DNA of 64,000 nucleotides from Endozoicomonas sp. 4G (GTDB lineage Bacteria; Pseudomonadota; Gammaproteobacteria; Pseudomonadales; Endozoicomonadaceae), in contig NZ_CP082909.1 of assembly GCF_023822025.1 (NCBI RefSeq), positions 5,500,001 to 5,564,000 on the forward strand, given 5' to 3'. Positions 7,075 through 15,030 of the stretch are shown here, piece after piece. Under the pieces are notes generated by a model, which saw nothing but the letters and a program-made list of their open reading frames with translations, was not told the DNA's origin and ran no database searches. A program made the translations under genes and the position numbers. The first letter of the stretch is position 1; every line of letters starts with the position of its first letter.

Positions 7075-8036
7075 CACACCGTAATTTTACGGCGGCTGTC
7101 AAGGGGGCTGCCTTCGGGCAGTGGCCTTATATCCTGCAACAGCTGGCCGGGTTGACTGACCTGCAGGTCGATACCAGGACCCGATCCACAGGCACGGCCT
7201 GCCCCCTGTGTGGTGGCCATGACCGCTACAGCTTCAAGTCTGACGATGAGGGCGGCTGGGCCTGCCGCCATTGCGGCGGCGGTGACGGTTTCACCCTGCT
7301 GATGAAGCTGCACGGCTGGGACTTCACCCGGACAGTGCAACAGGTGGCCAGCCTGCTGGGGCTGAGTCAGGACTTCCCTGAAGAACTGGATCGGCTGCGA
7401 AAGGAAGCCGAAGAGCGCCGTCGTGTGCATGAGCAGCAGAACCAGCAGAAGAAGCAACAGCAACAGGCGGAAGGCATCCAGGAGGCTAACCGGTTCTGGG
7501 ACAATTCAGTGCCCTATCGGCGGCATCCTTACGCCGAATACAAGCGGTTCAGCCCCTTTCTGAAAAGCCTGTGCCGCCAGCTTGATGACTGGCTACTGGT
7601 GCCCGTATACAGCCCGGACGGCTTCCTGATGAATATCCAGCGCTTTGTCAACTACATGCCAACCGATGGCAGCCGCTGGCCCCGTTACTTTGTCCGTAAT
7701 GCACCAGTCAAAGGGGGCTGGCTGGCTTACGGACCGGACTCACACCACGTCCTGATCACGGAAGGGGTGGCTGATGCGGACGCCTGTTACCAGATCGAAA
7801 GCGGAGCTTGCAAGGTGGTCTGCGCCTTTTCAGCGAATCAGTTTTCATCGGTGGCGAAGCTGGTTCGCCAGTATCATCCGGACTCTGAAATTATTTTGTG
7901 CCCGGACAGTGACCCGGCAGGGCTGAAGCATGCCATTAAAGCCACAACAGAGGTACATGGCTGCCTGATTTCACAACCGCCAACACCTTACAAGGACTGG
8001 TCAGATTTCTTTATTAGTCAACAGGAGGTGGCGTGA
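7071..8036 (+). CDS. P4-type DNA primase (zinc-binding and Toprim domains)
   Basis: Product of 321 aa. The N-terminal zinc ribbon CPLCGGHDRYSFK...WACRHCGGGDGFTLLMKLHGWDF (about residues 43-85) matches the Zn-binding domain of P4 alpha-like primases. A Gln/Lys-rich helix follows. The C-terminal Toprim part has ITEGVADADACYQI with the catalytic Glu, and IILCPDSDPAG with the metal-binding DxD. It synthesises primers for satellite replication. In P4 these parts are fused to the helicase, whereas here they are separate genes overlapping by 1 nt. A copy of the UUCG hairpin (7108-7121) lies within its first codons. Confidence 0.92.
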   Translation: MTHRNFTAAVKGAAFGQWPYILQQLAGLTDLQVDTRTRSTGTACPLCGGHDRYSFKSDDEGGWACRHCGGGDGFTLLMKLHGWDFTRTVQQVASLLGLSQDFPEELDRLRKEAEERRRVHEQQNQQKKQQQQAEGIQEANRFWDNSVPYRRHPYAEYKRFSPFLKSLCRQLDDWLLVPVYSPDGFLMNIQRFVNYMPTDGSRWPRYFVRNAPVKGGWLAYGPDSHHVLITEGVADADACYQIESGACKVVCAFSANQFSSVAKLVRQYHPDSEIILCPDSDPAGLKHAIKATTEVHGCLISQPPTPYKDWSDFFISQQEVA

Positions 8037-9430
8037 TGTCAGATAAAACCACGCCAAAATCACGAGCGGTTGAAGCAAAAGACATAAAACAACCAGAGTG
8101 TGAACCACAGACACCACAGCATCTGATGCAGGCCGGTGGCAAAAAGCTGTCACTGGCTGAGGTAGAACGGCTAAAAGAATTCAACCAGTACTATACCCAT
8201 ACAGTGCTGTCAGGCAAGCACTTCATCGCCCTGAAACGCTATAGCGCCGTTAATGGCAAGTTGGTCATAACATTTGACCCATTGCCACAATTCAAAAACT
8301 ACTTTCTTGCTGATCCCGAAGTGGCGGGCATGAATCCCGGTAAAGCCTGGTTGTGCTGGCCGGGCAAGAACTTCATGCCCGGCGGTGTGACCTTTCAGCC
8401 AAATGTGGAAGCCTGCCCCAAGGACGTGTTTAACATGTGGCAGGGTTTCGATGTGACTGCTGAAGAGGGCGACGTCGGCACCTTTACGCACCATGTACGG
8501 CAGGTGTTGTGTGGGGGTGATGAGGAGGTCAGTCGGTACTTTATCCAGTGGTTAGCGCACATGCTGCAGAAGCCGGACGTAAGGCCGTCGGTGGCCATCC
8601 TGTTGAAGTCAGTCGAGGGCACGGGCAAGGGGACGATGGTTAGGCCGTTAGCGGAGATCCTGGGCCCGCACTTTGTCCAGCTGAACGGGGACAGCCTGCT
8701 GACCGGACGGTTTAACTCCATTGTTGCCAACCGGCTGCTGGTGTTCGCCGATGAGGTCCAACTTACTGATCAAAAGGTTGCCGACACGCTTAAGGCGATG
8801 ATCAGTGAACCCACGGTCAGCATGGAGCGCAAGAATATCGACGCGGAGCCGATGCCCAACTTTGCGCGCTTCATCTTTGCCAGTAATCATGACCATGTAT
8901 TGCTGGCTGGCCAGAGGGAGCGGCGTTACCTGGTGATTGAACCCGATGCTAAGTACGCTCAGAACCAGGCGCACTTTAACCAGTTCTATAGCTGGCTGAA
9001 CCAGGGTGGTGGGGCCAGCAAGCTGTTGCACTACCTGTTGCACCTGGACATTAATGATTTTAACCCCCATAAGGCACCTGTCACCCGTGGCCTGATTGCC
9101 GAAAAGCTGCAAAGCATGAAGCCGGTTCAACAGTGGTGCTATGAGTGGCTTGAGAAGGCGGCTACGGTTGACCCCTTACCGGCAAGGATTGATGGCAAGG
9201 ATCTGGCCGGGAAGTATCGGGACTGGGCCAAGCTCAACATGCACATGGATATACTTCAAAGAGCGGCTGAAACCGAAGTCGGCAACCTTATGAAAGCGAT
9301 GCAAATCAGCAAGAAACGGCCAGATCCGAAAGGGCCAAGGCTTTACCAGCTGGCCGAAGCCAAAGAAATGTGTAAGCGTTTTGCCGGTATATTGGGGCAT
9401 TCGGAAGATGAGGTTTTTTCAGAACTTTAA
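8036..9430 (+). CDS. SF3-type replicative helicase (D5/DUF5906-like)
   Basis: ATG 8036 is preferred over GTG 8033 because AGGAGG lies 7 nt upstream; the stop of the primase overlaps by one base (TGATG). The 464-aa product has the superfamily 3 core: Walker A SVEGTGKGT (about residue 195), Walker B LLVFADEV, and the sensor segment ARFIFASNHDHVL with RERRYLVIE. A winged-helix-like C terminus follows. It should unwind the origin together with the primase. The iteron-rich region directly downstream is the natural target. Confidence 0.9.
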   Translation: MSDKTTPKSRAVEAKDIKQPECEPQTPQHLMQAGGKKLSLAEVERLKEFNQYYTHTVLSGKHFIALKRYSAVNGKLVITFDPLPQFKNYFLADPEVAGMNPGKAWLCWPGKNFMPGGVTFQPNVEACPKDVFNMWQGFDVTAEEGDVGTFTHHVRQVLCGGDEEVSRYFIQWLAHMLQKPDVRPSVAILLKSVEGTGKGTMVRPLAEILGPHFVQLNGDSLLTGRFNSIVANRLLVFADEVQLTDQKVADTLKAMISEPTVSMERKNIDAEPMPNFARFIFASNHDHVLLAGQRERRYLVIEPDAKYAQNQAHFNQFYSWLNQGGGASKLLHYLLHLDINDFNPHKAPVTRGLIAEKLQSMKPVQQWCYEWLEKAATVDPLPARIDGKDLAGKYRDWAKLNMHMDILQRAAETEVGNLMKAMQISKKRPDPKGPRLYQLAEAKEMCKRFAGILGHSEDEVFSEL

Positions 9431-9433
9431 ATA

Positions 9434-9660
9434 TTGGTTGGCTAGCTTGGCTAGGTTGGCAGAAGTCATAGTTACCAAGGGTTAAGAACTAGCCAACTTT
9501 AATATTATTTTTTAAAAAAATATATAAGTTGGCTAATAAAAGAAAAACCACAGGCCAACCTAAACACTGTAGCCAACCCCTAACCACCCATGAAAAATAG
9601 GTTGGATAGCCATTAGGGCTTGCGCTGCAAGGCATGAAGGGCAACAAGCCAACTTAGCCA
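9434..9660. other. Putative replication origin with iterons
   Basis: About nine copies of an octamer close to RGTTGGCT/AGCCAACY in both orientations occur at 9436, 9446, 9454, 9491, 9527, 9553, 9571, 9600 and 9647. They surround an AT-rich core (about 9498-9530). No gene is present in 9431-9707. P4-type satellites have iterons bound by the alpha protein in ori and crr, and position after the helicase gene fits. Origin activity is inferred. Confidence 0.65.
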
Positions 9661-9707
9661 CCCAAAAACCGGTTTTTTTCCATGGTTTTAACAGTAGGAT
9701 TCAAGAC

Positions 9708-10013
9708 ATGACCCCATCTGAACGCTACCACCAACGACTGGATGACCAGCTGGCACTATACCGGCTGCTCCAGGATCGCCTTGAACTGATGAAAGAACAG
9801 CTGTCGTTTCTGGCGAAGCACAAGGCTTTTGAACCCGGTTACTACATGAATGGCTGCATGGGTGCGGCAGGGGAGGACTTGGCCAAACTGATCAGCCTGG
9901 CTGAACAGCAAACCGATCTGTACCGGCGAATGATCCAGTATGGAGAACGCAAGACCGGACTGGATCAGCCACCCGTGAAGAAAGACCGAAGCCATTTAAC
10001 CTGTGTGAAATAG
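9708..10013 (+). CDS. Satellite hypothetical helical protein
   Basis: Product of 101 aa, predicted largely alpha-helical with a coiled-coil-like N terminus (YHQRLDDQLALYRLLQDRLELMKEQLSFL) and a second amphipathic helix (LAKLISLAEQQTDLYRRMIQYGE). No family is recognised. It lies alone just after the origin region, and the ATG at 9708 has only a weak AGGA-like site about 13 nt upstream. It is probably an accessory or packaging-interference gene by position, which is speculation. Confidence 0.55.
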   Translation: MTPSERYHQRLDDQLALYRLLQDRLELMKEQLSFLAKHKAFEPGYYMNGCMGAAGEDLAKLISLAEQQTDLYRRMIQYGERKTGLDQPPVKKDRSHLTCVK

Positions 10014-10367
10014 CGGGTGACAAAAAAAGCCCGAAGTTGCACGCATAAAAATCTGGGGCACGGCGGCGGTTTACGTCGGCGAGCCGCAGGTTTTCGACCC
10101 CCCCTACCCATTGGCTATGACTGGCCCGAGGGCTGGCCTTCTGGCTGCGGATATTCTTGGCGGCATTCAGGATGGCCTTTTCATTCAGTGCCACTAGGTG
10201 CCGCTGCTCATACTCTGGCAGGGTGGCCACGTCGGCGGCCACCGACACTTTGACATCGCCTGCATCCACTTTCCTGATTAGTTCGGGGATGCCCTGGGTT
10301 TGGACTTTTTTGGCACGATGAACAGATCTTTCTGAAACATTCATCAGTTCAGAAGCTTGATCATTTG

Positions 10368-10395
10368 AAAAAGTCTGCCAATTGGCAGACTTTTT
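10368..10395. repeat. Perfect 28-nt AATT-centred palindrome
   Basis: AAAAAGTCTGCCAA and its exact reverse complement meet at 10381/10382. It coincides with the second frameshift of the ParB-like remnant. It could act as a bidirectional terminator because A and T runs flank the stem. Confidence 0.85.
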
Positions 10396-10453
10396 TGGCT
10401 GACTTTATACTTCTTTCTGAAACATTTAATAAGTCAGCAGCCTGGCCATTACT

Positions 10454-10479
10454 GAGGTCGGGCAAATTTGCCTGACCTC
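10454..10479. repeat. 26-nt near-perfect palindrome
   Basis: GAGGTC-G-GGCAAATTTGCC-T-GACCTC has one G-T mismatch pair. It lies inside the ParB-like remnant, where the coding strand reads ANLPDL. Confidence 0.8.
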
Positions 10480-10608
10480 TTTCTGTATGTTGATTATCAC
10501 CTGCTCGCATGTTTGCCAACTTCCCTGCCACCATCGCCCTCTGACTTTCTGTCAGGTGCCGCCTATGCAGAGATTCAACGACACCACAAACCCCATTAAT
10601 AAATCAAG

Positions 10609-10708
10609 GGGCAAATTTGCCCACTGAAAAAACGATTGAGATACCGACAGATCAAGTGGTCAATTGGCCACTTGATCTGATTTTCTTATTGGACGAATTC
10701 GTCCAATA
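10609..10708. repeat. Cluster of three further palindromes
   Basis: A 14-nt GGGCAAATTTGCCC (10609-10622), a 32-nt palindrome with one mismatch pair (10648-10679, core CAATTG) and a perfect 22-nt one (10687-10708, core GAATTC). All share an AATT centre with the two palindromes further left. They lie upstream of the capsid gene and of the broken ParB-like gene. Confidence 0.8.
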
Positions 10709-10813
10709 GCGCGCTACGTGAAATCTGGCAGGCCAACACCCGCACTTTGTCATTTCATGCGCGTATCGTCGCCTATGCTATCAATACCACCCACGATTAA
10801 AGGAGTCTTCACC

Positions 10814-12271
10814 ATGAAGATGCAGATCAAAAACTTTGACGTTATTAATAAGCATTGCCCGGAAGCGATCGATATTCTGAAGCGTTACTACCATTCGGAA
10901 GATGGCAAAGGCGATATTCAAATCAGCCCCATAGAGATTTATGCCGAAGACCTGTTGGATGCCGGTAATTCACTGCTCAGGTGCATGAAGATAATGATTA
11001 ACAAGGCTACCCAGGAAAACCGGGATTTTAATGAACCAGAGAGGGCAGCTTACGAAGCAATTAAGGGCTGGCAGATCCGGTTTTTTGAAAAGTACGAACT
11101 TGAAAAGCCATCGAATCCACTACCCAAGCAAACCCGAACCTATATCAAAGATGATTATGGCATCCCCATACGCCCAGCCATGAATAGCGATAGCCGTGAA
11201 CTTAATCAATTTGAACCCCTGGCCAAAGACCAGCGCATGAGCGACTGGTGCCAGAAGTTCGTAAGTTCTGAAGACCTGTCTGGCCTGAAGCTGGGTGACT
11301 ACGTGCGGTCCTGGGTGACTGGGGATCATAACGACCTGACCCGGCGTGCCATGACCACTACCGGCACCGGCGGCGTACTGATCCCTACTCCACTGTCGGC
11401 TAGCATTATCGACCTGGCAAGAAACAAGGCCAGGGTGATGCAGGCTGGCGCTGTCGTCTGGCCCATGGATGCCACCACCCTGACGGTGCCAAGGCAGACC
11501 GGCGACGCTTCAGGGGCATGGCGCCCAGAGCTGGGCAAGATTCATCGCACAGACGTGGCACTTGAGCCGGTGGTGCTGAAGTCGTGCAGCTTCGGCGCAC
11601 TGGTGACACTGTCCATGGAACTGATGGAGGACGCTATCGGGCTTGATGTCTTCCTGACCCAGACACTGAGCAATATCATTGCCGAAGGCGTAGACCTGGC
11701 GGCACTGAGCGGGGAGGGCGCAACCGACAGTGAAAGCAACGAACGCATCGAGCCGGTGGGCGTGCTTAATACCTTGGGCGTGCAGGAGATCGACCTGAAC
11801 GCCGCCCTGACCAGCTATGCGCCATTCTCACAGGCTGTCACCATGATCAGGCAAGTGAACGGTGAACCCGGTGGCCTGATGATGGCCCCGGTTAATTTCG
11901 GCATCCTGGACGCACTGACCGCCAGCGATGGCCAGCCCTTGATGCCACCACCCAGCTGGGGCCAGATCAGCCATTACGACACCAACCAGGTGGACGAATC
12001 CACTGCCATTGTAGGCAACTGGTCACAACTGGCCATCGGCATTCGCCATAACATTCGCCTGGAATACGCTTACACCGGCAACATTGCCGCACAAGCCCCC
12101 CAGAAAGAAGTAGACCTGTTCAGTCAGAACGCAGTGGCAATCAGGGTGCTATGGCGGGGTGACGTGGCAGTACAGCGGCCTGACCAGTTCGTGAAGGTGA
12201 TTAACATGAACCCGGATGCCTATTCCGTGAAGGCCGAACAGGGGGCAAGGAATAAAAGCAAGGCCGCTTGA
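10814..12271 (+). CDS. HK97-type phage major capsid protein
   Basis: Start set at ATG 10814, with AAAGGAG 8 nt upstream; earlier in-frame starts lack a site. The product is 485 aa. A charged helical N-terminal region of about 175 residues (delta/scaffold-like) precedes the capsid core beginning TTTGTGGVLIPTPLSASIID. The core continues through VPRQTGDASGAWRPELG and ALVTLSMELMEDAIGLDVFL to the C-terminal AVAIRVLWRGDVAVQRPDQFVKV, typical of HK97-fold capsids. No protease, portal or terminase accompanies it, so it would assemble with, or interfere with, helper-phage heads. A terminator follows. Confidence 0.9.
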   Translation: MKMQIKNFDVINKHCPEAIDILKRYYHSEDGKGDIQISPIEIYAEDLLDAGNSLLRCMKIMINKATQENRDFNEPERAAYEAIKGWQIRFFEKYELEKPSNPLPKQTRTYIKDDYGIPIRPAMNSDSRELNQFEPLAKDQRMSDWCQKFVSSEDLSGLKLGDYVRSWVTGDHNDLTRRAMTTTGTGGVLIPTPLSASIIDLARNKARVMQAGAVVWPMDATTLTVPRQTGDASGAWRPELGKIHRTDVALEPVVLKSCSFGALVTLSMELMEDAIGLDVFLTQTLSNIIAEGVDLAALSGEGATDSESNERIEPVGVLNTLGVQEIDLNAALTSYAPFSQAVTMIRQVNGEPGGLMMAPVNFGILDALTASDGQPLMPPPSWGQISHYDTNQVDESTAIVGNWSQLAIGIRHNIRLEYAYTGNIAAQAPQKEVDLFSQNAVAIRVLWRGDVAVQRPDQFVKVINMNPDAYSVKAEQGARNKSKAA

Positions 12272-12293
12272 ACCTGCCCTAGCAATGTCGCTT

Positions 12294-12317
12294 ACCTGCA
12301 CTAGTACCTACACTAAA
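12294..12317. promoter_or_regulatory. Right arm-type integrase-binding repeat (candidate)
   Basis: ACCTGCACTAG-TACCTACACTAAA matches 3634-3657 at 22 of 24 positions and lies 57 bp inside attR. Its pairing with the left copy supports use by the integrase or AlpA-controlled excision complex. Confidence 0.55.
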
Positions 12318-12331
12318 ACGACAGACACAAA

Positions 12332-12365
12332 AAAGCCCGTAGTGTTCGCTAACGCTACGGGCTTT
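12332..12365. terminator. Terminator between capsid gene and tRNA-Thr
   Basis: AAAGCCCGTAG (12332-12342) pairs with CTACGGGCTTT (12355-12365), with A and T runs on both sides. It can end the capsid transcript and, from the other strand, the tRNA-Thr transcript, replacing the terminator displaced to 3425. Confidence 0.85.
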
Positions 12366-12373
12366 GTTTTATT

Positions 12374-12449
<76 letters not shown>

Positions 12450-12504
12450 AAAGAACGAGGTGCATAATATGTATGAGCGGATTCTTTGTCAATATCCCCG
12501 ATAC

Positions 12505-12746
12505 AAAAAACAGACCTTGTGGTCTGCTTTTTGTACGATCTTTGTGAATCTCTTTCCTTGCCCTGTGTTTCGGGGCTTCCTGCCCTGAAATGAGCTTCCT
12601 GCAAGCTGTCATCCTGACTTCAAAGCTTCCTGCTTTGTCCGCTCCCTGCGGTGTTCAAGTCTTCCTGACTGTCTTGAGGCGTCCTGCCTGTATCTTTGTC
12701 AGCTTAAGTCTTCCTGACTTTGTGAACATCCTGTTCGCAGCTGACG
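12505..12746 (-). ncRNA. csrB: CsrB/RsmZ-type CsrA-sequestering small RNA
   Basis: On the minus strand about ten GGA motifs occur, mostly CAGGAAG, CAGGATG, CAGGACG and CAGGGAG. Most sit in the loop of a short stem (for example AAAGC-AGGAA-GCTTT, GAAC-AGGAT-GTTC, AAGTC-AGGAA-GACTT). The RNA ends in an intrinsic terminator, CAGACC/GGTCTG then TTTTTT at 12526-12505. This is the defining architecture of CsrB/CsrC/RsmX/Y/Z RNAs, which titrate the translational regulator CsrA/RsmA. No protein gene overlaps convincingly. Length is about 240 nt. The 5' end is estimated from the promoter. Confidence 0.9.
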
Positions 12747-12752
12747 ATTCCT

Positions 12753-12780
12753 ATTATCCATGGCCAGATGTTTTGTGAAA
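12753..12780 (-). promoter_or_regulatory. Promoter of the CsrB-type RNA
   Basis: Minus-strand TTTCAC (12780-12775) and GATAAT (12758-12753) are separated by 16 bp, placing the start near 12746. A TGTGAGA half-site (12802-12808) upstream resembles half of the UvrY/GacA box TGTGAGAGATCTCTTACA; the other half is not conserved, so activator control is only suggested. Confidence 0.55.
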
Positions 12781-12831
12781 CCGGAGGTTTTCCTCTTCGT
12801 TTGTGAGACATTGACCATAGTGCCGTTAGGA

Positions 12832-13446
12832 CTATAACCGCTCGCTGCCAGCCAGAAGCCCGCCGCAGGCTATAAACATTGAGCCAAACAGCCGGTTTTG
12901 CAGCTTTCCGTACTTATTCAGAATGGGCATCAGTTTCAGGGCGAAGCTGGCGTAACCGATCATAACCAAACTATCAACGGTAACCATGGTGATTCCCATA
13001 ATCAGATATTGAGGCCAGAGCATCAGGGCAGGGTCGATAAACTGTGGCAGGAAAGCAGCCTGAAACACAATGGCCTTGGGGTTAGTCAGATTGACCAGAA
13101 TGGCACTGGCGAAGGATTTTCTATGACTAATATGGGTTTGGCTCTCTACAGAAAGCTCATTCGACGCTTCGCGCCATTTCATGATGCCCAGGAAAATCAG
13201 GTAAAAAGCGCCTGTCCACTTGATCAGGGTAAACAGTGTCTCTGAGGCGGCAAGAATGGCCCCAAGGCCTGCGGCGACGATGATCAAAAATAGAATCAGG
13301 GCGACCTGGAGCCCCATGATGGATGGCAGGGTTCTGACCAACCCTGAGCGAATGGCGGTGGCCATGGTATTAACCGCACCGGCCCCCGGCGTCACGCTGA
13401 TGATGATGGTTGCGGCCAGAAAAGCCAGCCAAGTATTAAGTGCCAT
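12832..13446 (-). CDS. LysE/RhtB-family amino-acid exporter
   Basis: Integral membrane protein of 204 aa, the usual RhtB length, with about six hydrophobic segments. The family signature region appears at the N terminus (SVTPGAGAVNTMATAIRSG) and in the middle (SFASAILVNLTNPKAIVFQAAFLPQF). Members export homoserine, threonine, lysine or similar amino acids from the cytoplasm. Substrate cannot be read from sequence. It is convergent with nothing nearby and is followed downstream by the CsrB-type RNA on the same strand. Confidence 0.88.
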   Translation of the reverse strand: MALNTWLAFLAATIIISVTPGAGAVNTMATAIRSGLVRTLPSIMGLQVALILFLIIVAAGLGAILAASETLFTLIKWTGAFYLIFLGIMKWREASNELSVESQTHISHRKSFASAILVNLTNPKAIVFQAAFLPQFIDPALMLWPQYLIMGITMVTVDSLVMIGYASFALKLMPILNKYGKLQNRLFGSMFIACGGLLAGSERL

Positions 13447-13578
13447 TGAACACTCTAGGTCAGACTGTCGGCATCAAGGAATTAAGAGTGTGCAATATAA
13501 ATCAAAAGAAGAGAAAATTTTTCGAGATTCAGAGACTAAAAAAGCCGATCAAAGATCAGCTTTTTAAAGTCTGTGATA

Positions 13579-13665
13579 TGGTGCCCAGGAGAAGACTCGA
13601 ACTTCCACGCCCTTTCGGACACTAGCACCTGAAGCTAGCGCGTCTACCAATTCCGCCACCTGGGC
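13579..13665 (-). tRNA. tRNA-Leu (anticodon CAG), copy 1
   Basis: An 87-nt class II tRNA with encoded CCA: acceptor GCCCAGG/CCTGGGC, anticodon loop TTCAGGT between CTAGC and GCTAG, and a long variable arm. It is identical to the copy at 13719-13805 and separated from it by 53 bp. Confidence 0.98.
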
Positions 13666-13718
13666 CTATCACTTAAATTGTATGGACTTTGCGTCCAGAC
13701 CAATCATCATTGAATGAT

Positions 13719-13805
13719 TGGTGCCCAGGAGAAGACTCGAACTTCCACGCCCTTTCGGACACTAGCACCTGAAGCTAGCGCGTCTACCAATTCCGCCACC
13801 TGGGC
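13719..13805 (-). tRNA. tRNA-Leu (anticodon CAG), copy 2
   Basis: An 87-nt gene identical in sequence to 13579-13665. On the minus strand it is the first of the pair, and the two are probably co-transcribed. Tandem duplication of the CTG-decoding tRNA fits frequent use of that codon. Confidence 0.98.
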
Positions 13806-13932
13806 CCTGCGATCAGCAATGTTCTGTTCAACAAGTGCGGCGAATGTTAGGGATATAAGGTGAAAGTGTCAACACTCTGGTCGAAAATTAGGGGTTCGGA
13901 AAGTACGTTATAAGTTATTTTCGGGAGGCATT

Positions 13933-15024
13933 ATGAAAGTGAATGGAAAACAGTTCCGTTTTCTGCAAAAAACTCTGGAGAACTGGTCTCGTGATGGCCT
14001 TCTGGATGAAGAGAAAAAAGCAGCTCTGCTGGGCTCTCTGGATGTGAAATCCTTTCAGTGGCGTCTGTTGGCTCAGTACGCATTCTGGGCTGCATTGTCT
14101 TCCATGGTGTTGTCCCTGTTAGCCGTAGTGATGGATGAGGCCCTGATGGCATGGCTGGAGCATTTATTTAGCCTTCAGGACGACACCCGAAGTGTGTTTT
14201 TTGCTGCATTGTCGGTAGCCATTTACCTGTTTGGCGGCTGGTTCAAGTCCCGTCAGAAAGGCCGTGTCTTTAGTCAGGAGCTTATTTTTTTCCTGGGAGC
14301 TGTATCCACAGTGGCTTCCATTTACTACCTGGGCAAAGTCTTTTATACAGTCGATGGTCACTATTCGCTGTTATTGTTGCTTGCGGCTGCGATCTATCTG
14401 ATAGTCGCGATACTGCTGGAATCACTGTTGCTTTGGGTACTGGGCTTAGGGGCACTGGCTTGCTGGTTTTTAGCCGAAATGGCTTACTGGGCTGGTGATA
14501 ATGATTTGCCATTTTTCGGGATGAGTTATCTAGTGCGATTTCTTGTCTTCAGTCTGGTGATCCTTTTGCTGGGTTATGGCCTGCCACTATTTAATCGGAC
14601 CAGGGCTTTTTTTAATGTGACCCGGTTTTGCTCGTTAATGATGCTCTTCCTGTGTTTGTGGGTATTGTCCATGATAGGTAATTACGATCCTACGCTTGAG
14701 CCCCCCGAGGCATCGCAAATGGAGCTTTGGTTATGGCAACTGGCCATGATGGCAGCGTCATGTTTGGCGATTTTTATCGGTTTTCGCCGGGACGACGCCA
14801 TTCTGAGAATCATGGGTGTCTGTTTTCTGTTGTTGAATCTCTACACCCGGTTCTTTGAGTACGGCTGGGACGAAATGCATAAAGCATTGTTTTTTGCACT
14901 GCTGGCGCTCAGTTTCTGGCTACTGGGAAGATACTCAGAAAGGCTGTGGCTGGGGTTGTCAGGAAAAAGGTTGTCAGGAAAAAGGTTGTCAGGAAAAAGG
15001 TTGTCAGGAAAAAGAAAGGTCTGA
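13933..15024 (+). CDS. DUF2157-like polytopic membrane protein
   Basis: Product of 363 aa with a soluble N-terminal helix pair (QFRFLQKTLENWSRDGLLDEEKKAALLGSL), the usual start of DUF2157 proteins, then about ten transmembrane helices. Function of the family is unknown. GGGAGG lies 6 nt before the ATG. The C terminus is a run of LSGKR units encoded by a 15-bp tandem repeat, giving a strongly basic cytoplasmic or periplasmic tail not expected in the family. A strong hairpin follows the stop. Confidence 0.7.
   Translation: MKVNGKQFRFLQKTLENWSRDGLLDEEKKAALLGSLDVKSFQWRLLAQYAFWAALSSMVLSLLAVVMDEALMAWLEHLFSLQDDTRSVFFAALSVAIYLFGGWFKSRQKGRVFSQELIFFLGAVSTVASIYYLGKVFYTVDGHYSLLLLLAAAIYLIVAILLESLLLWVLGLGALACWFLAEMAYWAGDNDLPFFGMSYLVRFLVFSLVILLLGYGLPLFNRTRAFFNVTRFCSLMMLFLCLWVLSMIGNYDPTLEPPEASQMELWLWQLAMMAASCLAIFIGFRRDDAILRIMGVCFLLLNLYTRFFEYGWDEMHKALFFALLALSFWLLGRYSERLWLGLSGKRLSGKRLSGKRLSGKRKV
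14956..15015 (+). repeat. 15-bp tandem repeat, four copies
   Basis: TTGTCAGGAAAAAGG repeats at 14956, 14971, 14986 and 15001 (the last with one change), adding LSGKR units to the C terminus of the membrane protein. Perfect identity suggests recent slippage. Confidence 0.9.
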
Positions 15025-15030
15025 ATGAAT

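Larger units (their letters stand above)
10020..10596 (-). pseudogene. Decayed ParB-like DNA-binding gene
   Basis: Read on the minus strand, three frames together spell a ParB/phage-type protein. From ATG 10596 the first frame gives MGFVVSLNL. After a shift near 10568 it reads HRRHLTESQRAMVAGKLANM and an HTH (SNGQAADLLNVSERSIKSAK). After a second shift in a T-run (10368-10372) it reads a duplicated HTH (SNDQASELMNVSERSVHRAK), GIPELIRKVDAGDVKVS and VATLPEYEQRHLVALNEKAI. The N-terminal nuclease-like part is missing and two frameshifts break it, so it is a pseudogene unless recoding occurs. The 3' boundary is uncertain. Confidence 0.75.

Noticed and set aside
10017-10253. Plus-strand 78-codon frame (GTG start)
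   Set aside because: It is antisense to ParB-like sequence and shows no independent support.
9892-10344. A single 150-codon minus-strand gene
   Set aside because: Only its first part is ParB-like; upstream homology continues in other frames, so it was treated as part of a pseudogene, and its tail overlaps the 9708-10013 gene.
12294-12317. CRISPR array
   Set aside because: No set of short direct repeats with unique spacers of regular length exists anywhere in the window; the repeats seen are coding, iteron or att-related.
12590-12778. Plus-strand 62-codon frame with repeated TTCCTG
   Set aside because: The repeats are the complements of CAGGAA loops of the CsrB-type RNA; translation is incidental.
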